Source: M2408 sp046303515
Lineage (GTDB): Bacteria > Bacteroidota > Bacteroidia > Flavobacteriales_D > Crocinitomicaceae
Length of the DNA: 45,007 bases
Direction: 5' to 3'
NCBI GenBank assembly: GCA_046303515.1
Contig: JBKCGI010000147.1
Location: 1 to 45,007, forward strand
In this document: one piece after another, positions 33,401-41,359 of the stretch
Layout of the letters: each line of letters starts with the position of its first letter
Position numbering within the stretch: the stretch's first letter is position 1
Notes under the pieces: model-generated
Told to the model about the DNA's origin: nothing
Databases searched by the model: none
What the model saw: the letters and a program-made list of their open reading frames with translations, nothing else
Translations under genes and position numbers: made by a program

Positions 33401-36400
33401 ATCGTAAATTCAGAATTTCCCAAATCTAGCGTTTTGTTATAATTATTATTTTCTGGAGAAAAAGAATTACAGAAAACATTCTGATTATTTGTTTTTAAAG
33501 TTCCACCATGATACGCAATATTTCCTGTCGTTCTAAGCTCATCCAATAAAATCCACTCTCCTCCATAATTTCCATCATTAAACACGATGTTGTTGGCCAA
33601 ACTAATGTTTGCTGTTGTAATTGAGGTCCCAAGTGTTTTACTTTTAAAGAAAATGGTTTGATTAAAATTAAATTGCATTTGTGGAATCAATTTCATGTAG
33701 CCAAATACATACAAATCTTTTGTTCCTGAAATAAGTGGTTCTCTTAAGGCACCAGTCCAGTCCATATTTTTACAAAAAGCAGTTTCATTGATGTTAACGG
33801 TAGTTCCATAGATAGGGAACGAATTTGCATCAAAAAATACATTGTCATTACTAGATGGGATACATTCTCCGCCAATACCACCACTAGTTAGTGACCAATG
33901 CTGGGTTTCACTCCAATTTCCAGAGCCATTTACCCAATATAAATTGCGAGGACTAGGAGCACTTAATGTAAATCCATTATTGCCATTAATGTCGTTGCAA
34001 TTTGTTGCTATAACAGTTCCACCGACTACTTCGAGGTTGGATAGATTATTATATGCTATATTCTGTGTATTAACCACAGAAATAAAAGATGTTGAACCAG
34101 AAGAGGATGAAGTATTGGTAAAATAATTACAATCTCCAATATTTTGCCATAAATCATTAATTGCTGTGGTGTTTCCATCACCAAAAGTGTAATTTTTAGA
34201 AGTGGTGAAAACTAAAGTATCGAACGTGTTATTTCCATAAATATTCCCATCCCTATTAAATTTTAGTTTTCCAACTATGTTGTTTCCATTGATGTTCCCA
34301 ATTCCTTTGAACTCTATATTTGCAATTGTGCTGTTTGAATAAATTATTAAAAAGCTGTTTGTGTCTGTTGACACCATACTTTTATAGCTATAGTTGCTTC
34401 CATAAATCTCAGTAGGAGCCCAAGAGACAGATTGTCCAGTCGAATAAATACTTGCAGTGTTACTTCCTATCAATGTTATGTTCGTATTATTAATTCTCCA
34501 AACTCCATTGTCGCAGTATTGGTAGCATCCATTGTGACTCAAATAAAATTTTGTATTGGTAATATTTAAACTTCTTGAACTATCAGAAATAGAATAAAAG
34601 TTTTTACATGTTATCGTTCGATTATTCAAATTCAAAGTTCCATCATTATGCGAGATACGATTTGAAGAAACAAAATTATCCATAAATGTCCAGGCACCAC
34701 TTTTTCCATTAAAATACATCTCAACACCAACATTTGCACCATTTCCAGTAATCGTTTTTCCTGTCGTTAAAGCTTCGAAGAAAATTGGAGAGCCGCTAAA
34801 AGTGAGTTTAGATGAAAGTGACATTGAACCATAAATATTTAAACTACTTTGGATGTTAATGTTTGGCTTTTTAGTAGAATTGTTGCAGGTAAAATTATTG
34901 CAATAAGCTGGGTATAAACCCAAAATAGTAACGTTTTGCAAACTATCTGTGAAAGAATTAATGTCAAAAACAACATTGTCATGTTTTGTTGGAATACAAT
35001 AACCTGCTGATCCACCAGAAGTGCTTGACCAATGATTTGCATCATTCCAATTTCCAATTCCACCTACCCAATACATTGTTTTCGTTGTTGGCAAAGAAAA
35101 ATTAATTCCACTATTGTTGCTTATATCTGTTGAATTTGATGCTGAAAAACTTATTCCACCAACTACATGGATATTTTTAAACATCGTATTATCTACAGAT
35201 ATTGTAGCTGTAATTGGCATTTCAATCGTTGCAAAATTTAGAACATTATCATTCCCTTTAATCGTAATAGGTTCAGTGCAAGATCCAATAGAGGATAAAT
35301 GTTGGTTGATTTTTTGCGTTTCGTTTAAACCAAAAGTGTAAATTTTATTTAGGTTAAAAATAAGTGTATCAAAAGCATTTGCTCCTGTAAAATTTCCATT
35401 TCCATTCAATGTAGCATGGTGCAGTGAATTACTTCCTATAAAATTTGAGTTATTTCCTACCGTTATCTTTTGTATGGAATTCGCACCATTTATTTCAGTA
35501 TCTGAATCAACTTCAACCGAATTGATGGTATTGTTGCCAATAATATTTCCTTTATCGTTAAAAATAATGTCATTAAAAGTTCCATTATTATTGATTAAAA
35601 CAAAACTATTTGTGTCAGTGATAAATATATTGTTGTAACTTAAATTTCCGCCAATAAATTGATTTACAGACCAATCATAACTTTTTCCTGTAGAATAGAT
35701 ATTTGATGTTTGTCCACCAATAAATAACAAGTTAGTACTATCAAGGTGCCAAAAATCATTGTTGCAATAATAGCAACCATTATGAATAAGGTAAAGGTTC
35801 GAATTGCTAATGTCTAATTGTCGATTATAACCTGAAAATGAACTAAATATATCGCAAGTAAAGTCTTTATTGATAATATTTAATTTCCCTTTGTTTTGCG
35901 TAACTACTGAAGTACAGTAAAAATCATCTACTATAGTCCATTCACCATTATCTCCATTAAAATTAACTGGAACTCCTATGATTGCAGAATTACTTGTTAT
36001 GGATTTATTTGTCGTTTGAGATTCAAAATTAATGGCATTTCCAGTAAAACTTAAATGTGAAGATAAATTTGCAGATGCATAAATATTAAGCGAACTTTGA
36101 ATATTTATGATGTGTTTTAAATTTGAATTTGTACAGGTAAAATTCAGACAATATGCTGGATATAAATCCAAAACAGTTACAACTTGATTACTATCAGTAA
36201 ACGAATTTACATCAAAAATTACATTATCATTCTGAGTAGGAATACAATAACCTCCTGCTCCACCTGAATTTGCTGACCAATGATTTGGATCATTCCAGTT
36301 TCCAACTCCTGAAACCCAATACATTGTTTTTGTTGTTGGCGTTAGAAAAGTAATTCCAGAATTGTTAACAATATCAGATGAATTTTGTGCTATAAAATTT

Positions 36401-38856
36401 ACTCCACCAATTACCTTAATATCTTTAAAAATAGAAAAGTCAACATTTACAACTGCTGTAGCAGGTATTGTTAAAGTTGCTTGCTGTGATGTGTTGGTGT
36501 TACTTTTCAAGGTAATAGGCTCTGTACAAGTTCCCAGTGAATTGAATAATTTATTTATCGTTTGATTGTAATAAGGTGAAAAAGAATGAACGCTTCCCTT
36601 CCCTAGAGTTAAAGTATCAAAAACATTCTCACCTGTATACATTCCATTACCAAATAGAAGGGCATCATGAATTAAATTGTTACCATCAAAAACAACATCT
36701 TTTTTTACCTCCAAATTTGAAATCGTATTATTTGTGTATATATTACAATTGTTTTCAGAAATAAGAGAAGATATCGTGTTAGTTCCATATAGATTACCAT
36801 TACCATAAAAATGAATATTGTTAAAAACTCCATCATTAACAATATTAAAAATGGATGTTGTATCTATAGAATTTACATTATTATAAACTTGTCCTCCACC
36901 TTGAAACCCAAACGCCCAGCCTGACAATCCAATTCCAGTACAATTAATTGTTGAACTATTTCCATTAGTAAAAATCAAATTTTGACCTGCAATATTCCAT
37001 ACATTATTATCACAATAGTAACAAATATTATGTGTTAAATTGATTTGAGCATTGCTGACATCTAAAGTTCTTTGATAAGTCGTTGTAGAATTAAACAAAT
37101 CACAAGTTATGATTCTATTATTCATTTTTAATGAACCCTTGTTAAGCCAAATTGCTTTTGTTGAATTAAAATTATCAAGAAAAGTCCATTCTCCTCCAAC
37201 CCCATTGAAAATGAAATCGACCGAAACGGTACATGAATTAGTTAAAATGCTATTGCCAAGAGAAAGTGATTCGAATTTGATATTTGTTCCCTCAATTCTT
37301 AATTTTTGGTTTAAACTTATTGACCCATTAATATCTAATTCACTTAAAATAGATATTATTGGTTTTAAATTTGCGTTCGAACAAGTGAAATTTTTACAAT
37401 ATGCAGAACGTTCAGCTAAAATTGACACCACTTGGTTACTGTCATTGAAGGAGTTAATATCAAAAAAAACATTGTCATATTTGGTAGGAACACAGTAGCC
37501 ACCGATTCCTCCAGAGGTTTGCGACCAATGATTAACATCATTCCAATTCCCAGTTCCACCAACCCAATACATTGTTTTACTTACTGGAGTAATAAAATTT
37601 ATTCCCGTGTTATTATAGACATCAGAAGAATTGTTTGCATTGAAATTTGCACCACCATTAGCATTGATATGTTTCAGAATAGTGTAATTAAGTTGAACGA
37701 CTGCTCCAATTGGCATTTGAATATTTGCTGGTATTTCAGAAGATGGATTAGATGCAATTAATGTAATAGGCTCACTACAAGTACCATTTGATTGCAGTAA
37801 TCTATTAACTATTAAAGTATTCGTATTGTCAAGATTATATTTACGACCAGCCTTCAGTTGTAATGTATCAATATTATTATTTCCATTAATTGTAAAGTCT
37901 CCCGTATATGGACTTTCTCCTAGAGCGGCTTTCCTAATTATGTTATTTCCAGCAATGGAGGCTGAAGAGTATGCTTTCAGAAAACCAATGGTATTATTTC
38001 CATCTAATTGCAAATGATATTTTGCCAAAATGGACAAATAATTGTTGTTTCCATATATTCTTGCTCCAGCATTTACAGGAGTTAAATCTATCGTTGCATA
38101 ATTTAAATTGTTTCCAGCTTTTACTGTCATACCGTAAATAGGCATTGGATTTGTAAATCGTATGATTGAATTTCCACCAAATAAATTAAAGTTAATTGGA
38201 TCTAAATTCCAAACTTCACCATAGCAATTATAGCAATGTCTATCATCTCCTGTCACAAGGAATAAGGAGTTACCTAGCACTAATCCTCTAATATTTGAGC
38301 CTGTGGAATAAAAATTATTACACTGAACAGTTTTGTTATTTGAATTAAATGTGCCTGCAATTAAATTTATTCCTCGTGTGGTGAAAAAATTATCTTGTAA
38401 AATCCACTCACCATTTGGGTTATTAAAAACAACGGTACCTTTAAATTCCTGATTATTCATTGTTATTAAAGTTCCAAGCACATTACTTTCAAAAAATGAA
38501 GTTCCTTCAAAAGAAATGTTCATACTACTTGAAAACTTTAGATTGCCATAAATATGAAGTTCAAATTCATAAGTTCCTGCCAAAGTCGGATTGTTTGTTA
38601 CGAGACTCCAATCCATATTTTTGCAATTCACGCTTGTTGAAATTGTAATTGTTTCGTTTAAGTTTTGGAATGAGTTTGCATCAAATATCACATTGTCAGC
38701 ACTTGTTGGAATACAATTACAGGAGACTCCTCCGGAAGTGTAAGACCATTTACTTTGGTCATTAAAATCACCGCTGCCACCAATCCAAAACAAATTAGAT
38801 GCAAAGGTCACATGGGAAAAGAATACAAAAAAAAGTAGTGTTTTCAAATTTTTCAT
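30415..38856 (-). CDS. Very large T9SS cargo protein with five beta-structured modules, SprB repeat and Ig-like repeats
   Basis: 2813 residues. Signal peptide about 1-19. Five modules begin at about residues 21, 429, 845, 1261 and 1639 with a '(M/L/F)(Y/F)W(V/I).G.GNWND..HWS.TSGG' entry and 'C(V/I)P...DNV.FD.NSF' follow-up. The stretch in each reads as Asn-rich beta coils, which suggests a solenoid. Near 2015 is a SprB repeat ('ISCFGSNNGQISLHVEGGQLPYSISW'). Eight Ig-like repeats follow; five of them are nearly identical 72-residue copies ('TTFCEGSSVTLSASP.NSYLWSDGSTNQD'), each with two Cys. A type A sorting domain ends the protein ('INVYPNPTSGTIFI', 'GIYYLEIENQKIKI'). The domain set matches surface adhesins such as SprB; a role in attachment or gliding is inferred. 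Confidence 0.9.
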   Translation of the reverse strand: MKNLKTLLFFVFFSHVTFASNLFWIGGSGDFNDQSKWSYTSGGVSCNCIPTSADNVIFDANSFQNLNETITISTSVNCKNMDWSLVTNNPTLAGTYEFELHIYGNLKFSSSMNISFEGTSFFESNVLGTLITMNNQEFKGTVVFNNPNGEWILQDNFFTTRGINLIAGTFNSNNKTVQCNNFYSTGSNIRGLVLGNSLFLVTGDDRHCYNCYGEVWNLDPINFNLFGGNSIIRFTNPMPIYGMTVKAGNNLNYATIDLTPVNAGARIYGNNNYLSILAKYHLQLDGNNTIGFLKAYSSASIAGNNIIRKAALGESPYTGDFTINGNNNIDTLQLKAGRKYNLDNTNTLIVNRLLQSNGTCSEPITLIASNPSSEIPANIQMPIGAVVQLNYTILKHINANGGANFNANNSSDVYNNTGINFITPVSKTMYWVGGTGNWNDVNHWSQTSGGIGGYCVPTKYDNVFFDINSFNDSNQVVSILAERSAYCKNFTCSNANLKPIISILSELDINGSISLNQKLRIEGTNIKFESLSLGNSILTNSCTVSVDFIFNGVGGEWTFLDNFNSTKAIWLNKGSLKMNNRIITCDLFNSTTTYQRTLDVSNAQINLTHNICYYCDNNVWNIAGQNLIFTNGNSSTINCTGIGLSGWAFGFQGGGQVYNNVNSIDTTSIFNIVNDGVFNNIHFYGNGNLYGTNTISSLISENNCNIYTNNTISNLEVKKDVVFDGNNLIHDALLFGNGMYTGENVFDTLTLGKGSVHSFSPYYNQTINKLFNSLGTCTEPITLKSNTNTSQQATLTIPATAVVNVDFSIFKDIKVIGGVNFIAQNSSDIVNNSGITFLTPTTKTMYWVSGVGNWNDPNHWSANSGGAGGYCIPTQNDNVIFDVNSFTDSNQVVTVLDLYPAYCLNFTCTNSNLKHIINIQSSLNIYASANLSSHLSFTGNAINFESQTTNKSITSNSAIIGVPVNFNGDNGEWTIVDDFYCTSVVTQNKGKLNIINKDFTCDIFSSFSGYNRQLDISNSNLYLIHNGCYYCNNDFWHLDSTNLLFIGGQTSNIYSTGKSYDWSVNQFIGGNLSYNNIFITDTNSFVLINNNGTFNDIIFNDKGNIIGNNTINSVEVDSDTEINGANSIQKITVGNNSNFIGSNSLHHATLNGNGNFTGANAFDTLIFNLNKIYTFGLNETQKINQHLSSIGSCTEPITIKGNDNVLNFATIEMPITATISVDNTMFKNIHVVGGISFSASNSTDISNNSGINFSLPTTKTMYWVGGIGNWNDANHWSSTSGGSAGYCIPTKHDNVVFDINSFTDSLQNVTILGLYPAYCNNFTCNNSTKKPNINIQSSLNIYGSMSLSSKLTFSGSPIFFEALTTGKTITGNGANVGVEMYFNGKSGAWTFMDNFVSSNRISHNDGTLNLNNRTITCKNFYSISDSSRSLNITNTKFYLSHNGCYQYCDNGVWRINNTNITLIGSNTASIYSTGQSVSWAPTEIYGSNYSYKSMVSTDTNSFLIIYSNSTIANIEFKGIGNINGNNIVGKLKFNRDGNIYGNNTFDTLVFTTSKNYTFGDGNTTAINDLWQNIGDCNYFTNTSSSSGSTSFISVVNTQNIAYNNLSNLEVVGGTVIATNCNDINGNNGFTLSAPSPRNLYWVNGSGNWSETQHWSLTSGGIGGECIPSSNDNVFFDANSFPIYGTTVNINETAFCKNMDWTGALREPLISGTKDLYVFGYMKLIPQMQFNFNQTIFFKSKTLGTSITTANISLANNIVFNDGNYGGEWILLDELRTTGNIAYHGGTLKTNNQNVFCNSFSPENNNYNKTLDLGNSEFTITGDNANWNLNIPFMNLLPGNSSIKFSGLGNIYFSSLNLNYNKVIFQNTVSTGHVGGKNNFNKVLFYGHGNISSGGNNISNLSFFSNGSIYGSNYFDTLLLSEERNYTLSQFDTSFVNTFLARGIAGLPITINSTNPGDSAYISVPSGIICSNYLNLRDINAIGGATFNAGENSIDNGNNDGWNFISCFMATPIVHQISCFGSNNGQISLHVEGGQLPYSISWSNGANTADISNLPAGTYTYTISDGASNSISGSIEIIEPPLFVATIQALGNTTFCHGSSVTLTANSASSYTWNNGLNSQEVLIQNSGSYSAFLTDANGCQATSNTIDITVNPLPSNSIQTSGNLTFCVGDSVILNADPGFMYLWNNGETTQSINIYQSGNYSVQITDINQCTSTSDEQIVLANNLPFVEITNSGADTICNGSSIALYATGANSYLWNDGSTNQDLWVSASGIYYVEITDGNGCKSRSENDTITVIAPIVSISTSGSTTFCEGSSVTLSASPSNSYLWSDGSTNQDLNVISSGSYFVQITDANGCTATSATETVVVNPLPIASISASGSTTFCEGSSVTLSASPANSYLWSDGSTNQDLNVISSGSYFVQITDANGCSATSSTETVVVNPLPIASISTSGSTTFCEGSSVTLSASPANSYLWSDGSTNQDLNVISSGSYFVQITDGNGCSAISSTETVVVNPLPIASISTSGSATFCEGASVTLSASPANSYLWSDGSTNQDLNVISSGSYFVQITDANGCSATSASETVVVNLLPISYISTSGGTTFCEGSSVTLSASPANSYLWSDGSTNQDLSVMISGSYFVQITDGNGCSATSSTETVVVNPLPQVILNDFANICDTMSLLELNSGTPAGGIYSGQGVNNNFFDPSVGAGIFDITYTFTDINGCTNEDMGSIEVLNCSENGISNINTLKSINVYPNPTSGTIFIEQKNCQNQLLIIYDFTGKKVETIILKNEIESIDLSFYSDGIYYLEIENQKIKIIKN
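30899..31978 (-). repeat. Five tandem 216-bp units inside the 2813-residue protein gene
   Basis: Unit starts at 30899, 31115, 31331, 31547 and 31763 are spaced by exactly 216 bp (72 codons). The copies are nearly identical at the DNA level, including third positions, which indicates recent expansion or gene conversion. Three older, diverged copies of the same Ig-like repeat lie further upstream in the protein. Confidence 0.9.
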
Positions 38857-38889
38857 AGGTCTAATTTTAATTACATTTAAATAGATCTA

Positions 38890-38897
38890 CAAAATTA
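38890..38897 (-). promoter_or_regulatory. -7 box (TAATTTTG) for the 2813-residue protein gene
   Basis: Exact TAnnTTTG match on the minus strand, 33 bp before the ATG. A CAAA on the plus strand at 38926 is too far away to be a standard -33 partner. Confidence 0.4.
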
Positions 38898-38967
38898 AAT
38901 AGGAGGTTAATTTAAAAATAGAACTCAAATTGTTTAAAAAGATGATATTTGTCAGAAATGAAAACAA

Positions 38968-39009
38968 AAAAAGCTGTCCAGCCCCGATTTATCGGGAGGA
39001 CAGCTTTTT
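38968..39009 (-). terminator. Terminator of the Omp28-type T9SS gene
   Basis: Outer stem AAAAAGCTGTCC (38968-38979) with complement at 38998-39009 and inner perfect stem CCCGAT/ATCGGG (38983-38988/38991-38996). Minus-strand T-run follows; it begins 21 bp after the stop at 39031. The outer stem matches that at 30364-30406. Confidence 0.88.
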
Positions 39010-39030
39010 GCTTTGAAAAATAATTGTTTT

Positions 39031-41265
39031 TTAGTTTTTCACGAATCTTTTTGAAGATTTAGAACCATTCTCTAAACTTACTTCAATTTCGTAAATTCCA
39101 CTTTTTAAATCTTGAACAGAAATTGGTCCAGTTAATGCGTGTATATTTTTAGATTTTAATAATTTTCCAGCCATTGAAATAACTTGAATTGATGTAATTT
39201 TAGAGTTTTTTACTGAAAAATTCAATACATCTTCCGTTGGATTTGGATAAAATTTAATCATGTTTCCAGCTGATTCAATTACAGATGCGTTATCGATATA
39301 GTTAACTACAAATGAACATGAAGTTGTATTTCCGCAATTATCAGTTCCAGCAAATGAAACCGTATTTGCACCATTCACTAAAGTTGTACCAGCAGCTGGA
39401 GTTTGAACTAATGTTACAGTGTTTGGAGTACAAGTCGTACCTCCACTTACTAATGAAGTGTAGTCAGGCATTAAGTTTCCATTTGTGTTAAAATATAAAT
39501 CAACATTTGGTGGACAAGTAACAGAGAATTCGTCCAAAATTTGAACATTTGAAAAATCTAATTTACCTGCATTATCAATATTTCCACTTGGGTCGAAGAA
39601 TAATCCTACAATATGAAGTTCACTTGTATCCCAATCTGAAGCTAAAGTGAAAGTAAACGTTTGAGAATGAGATTCTCCAGCGTTAACTGTTGCAGGGAAA
39701 CTATTTACCATTCCTCCAAAACTTGGTTCAATTGCACGGGCAACATGATCGTAAACCATTTGTGCTGCAGGAACTGAGCTTGGTAGAGATTCATAACCTC
39801 CCATTACACCATTTGCTCCACCTGCGTATGCGTTTGATTGATTGTAACCTGAACCTGTTCCAGTAACACCATCTTCCACAACAACACAAGCTAATTTATA
39901 GTTGCTATTAGCAGCCGCTTGAAAATCTGCAGAGACAGTAACTGTTAAAGTTCTACTTATAGGAGCATAAGTTGCTGTATTTGAAATTAATGCAACTGGT
40001 GCTTGCGTAATTCTTTGTAAGAAATCAATTTCCATTCCAGAAGGGTCGATATCTGGTCCTCTATCAACTAATGCAGAAGGATAGCCACCAATTAATCCAC
40101 CAATTCCAGCATCGTAATCTGTTACAGTCATCGGGTCTCCATTATGAACAGCAATTCCAATCCATTTATCACCATAATCATTGGCCATTTTATCCATGAA
40201 AACAGCTCCTCTAGGACACCACTGACACCATGTACCAGTTCCTTCTTCACCAACAACAATTTTCCCAGGTGCAGGAATTATTGGATTAATTGTGATTTGG
40301 ATTGTATCATCATTTGAGTCATCGTCAACTAAGTTTCCGTTAACATTCGATACTGATGCAGTTAAAACATTTGAACCAGCAATTAATACGATTGGATTGG
40401 TAAGTGTGATTTCTGTTTCTGCCAAAGACGCTAAATTTTGACCAGTGATATTTTGGAAATCAGTTGTACCGTTATAGTTTGTATTGATATCAAAACTAGT
40501 AATTGGACTTAATCCTAAATTTCTAACCTTTACTTTTTCAATAACAGAACTTCCAGCCAAATTTGCTCCAGAATATGATACTAATGTTGCAGCTAAATTA
40601 GTTGCTGGTAAAACATAAGGAGTAATGGTATATTGGAAATCATCTACGTAAAATCCTGATGCAAAAGGTGTGTTTTGATCAACAGGGAAAATATCTATAG
40701 AAGCAATTTGATTTATAGAATTAGAAAAAGAACCCACTGAAACATCGTCAATAAAAAGTTCCCAATGATTTGTATTGAAATTTATATCTAATCTAAAATT
40801 AAACCAGGTTCCTTGTGTGTAAGTTGTACTTAAATTGATTGTTGTAGCATCATCTAAGGTAATTGTACCATCGTCATTAAAGTTTGCATTTAATGCCCAA
40901 ACTTGACCTATGGTAGCGGTTTTTTGCAAGTTGAAATATGCAGCTTTACCAGTTTCGACCAACATATTCATTTCTAATGAAAATTGGCCTGTATTCAAAA
41001 CGCCAAAATTTCTTACTTGATCAACTGGACCACCAGATTGAAGAGTAGAAGAAAAATACATTGAATTTGGAGCACTTGCAGCATTTGCGTTTGAAACAAC
41101 CCCATCTTCTGTTCCTCCAGGAGCATTACTCCAAGTTGTCCAAGCTCCACCGCTTTGTTGTGCTAGTTTTTGACCCGCTGTATAGGAATCAAAATTGTCA
41201 GAAAACGTTTGGGCAGATAGCCATGCGCCAGCGAAAACTGAACAGATTAAAGTAAGTTTTTTCAT
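39031..41265 (-). CDS. T9SS cargo protein with LamG-like and Omp28-type thioredoxin-fold domains
   Basis: 744 residues. Signal peptide about 1-18 (...GAWLSA-QT). Residues about 20-215 are a concanavalin/LamG-like jelly roll ('DNFDSYTAGQKLAQQSGGAW', 'WELFIDDVSVGSF', 'FYVDDFQYTI'). After a 'NLGLSPITSFDI' beta domain comes an Omp28-related domain at about 335-600 that opens with 'VGEEGTGTWCQWCPRGAVFMDKM'; Cys347 and Cys350 form a thioredoxin-like CxxC, and 'AVHNGDPMTV' follows. A HYR-like segment with Cys pairs spans about 615-665 ('FAGTDNCGNTTSCSFVV'), then the type A sorting domain at about 668-744 ('IKFYPNPTEDVLNF', 'SGIYEIEVSLENGSK'). It is expected at the surface. Whether the CxxC is redox-active outside the cell is not known. 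Confidence 0.9.
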   Translation of the reverse strand: MKKLTLICSVFAGAWLSAQTFSDNFDSYTAGQKLAQQSGGAWTTWSNAPGGTEDGVVSNANAASAPNSMYFSSTLQSGGPVDQVRNFGVLNTGQFSLEMNMLVETGKAAYFNLQKTATIGQVWALNANFNDDGTITLDDATTINLSTTYTQGTWFNFRLDINFNTNHWELFIDDVSVGSFSNSINQIASIDIFPVDQNTPFASGFYVDDFQYTITPYVLPATNLAATLVSYSGANLAGSSVIEKVKVRNLGLSPITSFDINTNYNGTTDFQNITGQNLASLAETEITLTNPIVLIAGSNVLTASVSNVNGNLVDDDSNDDTIQITINPIIPAPGKIVVGEEGTGTWCQWCPRGAVFMDKMANDYGDKWIGIAVHNGDPMTVTDYDAGIGGLIGGYPSALVDRGPDIDPSGMEIDFLQRITQAPVALISNTATYAPISRTLTVTVSADFQAAANSNYKLACVVVEDGVTGTGSGYNQSNAYAGGANGVMGGYESLPSSVPAAQMVYDHVARAIEPSFGGMVNSFPATVNAGESHSQTFTFTLASDWDTSELHIVGLFFDPSGNIDNAGKLDFSNVQILDEFSVTCPPNVDLYFNTNGNLMPDYTSLVSGGTTCTPNTVTLVQTPAAGTTLVNGANTVSFAGTDNCGNTTSCSFVVNYIDNASVIESAGNMIKFYPNPTEDVLNFSVKNSKITSIQVISMAGKLLKSKNIHALTGPISVQDLKSGIYEIEVSLENGSKSSKRFVKN

Positions 41266-41284
41266 AATTATTAGTTATTTTTAA

Positions 41285-41292
41285 CAAAAATA
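41285..41292 (-). promoter_or_regulatory. -7 box (TATTTTTG) for the Omp28-type gene
   Basis: Exact TAnnTTTG match on the minus strand, 19 bp before the ATG at 41265. No clear -33 element. It suggests that this gene has its own transcript, separate from the upstream large gene. Confidence 0.4.
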
Positions 41293-41359
41293 CAATTTAT
41301 GAACAGTGACTTACGTTTAATAAGATTTAAAATAGAGCTTATTCTTGTAATCCTAAAAT

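Noticed and set aside
36362..38017. Plus-strand open frames opposite the 2813-residue protein gene
   Set aside because: They recur in the same register in each repeated module and so are by-products of the repeats.
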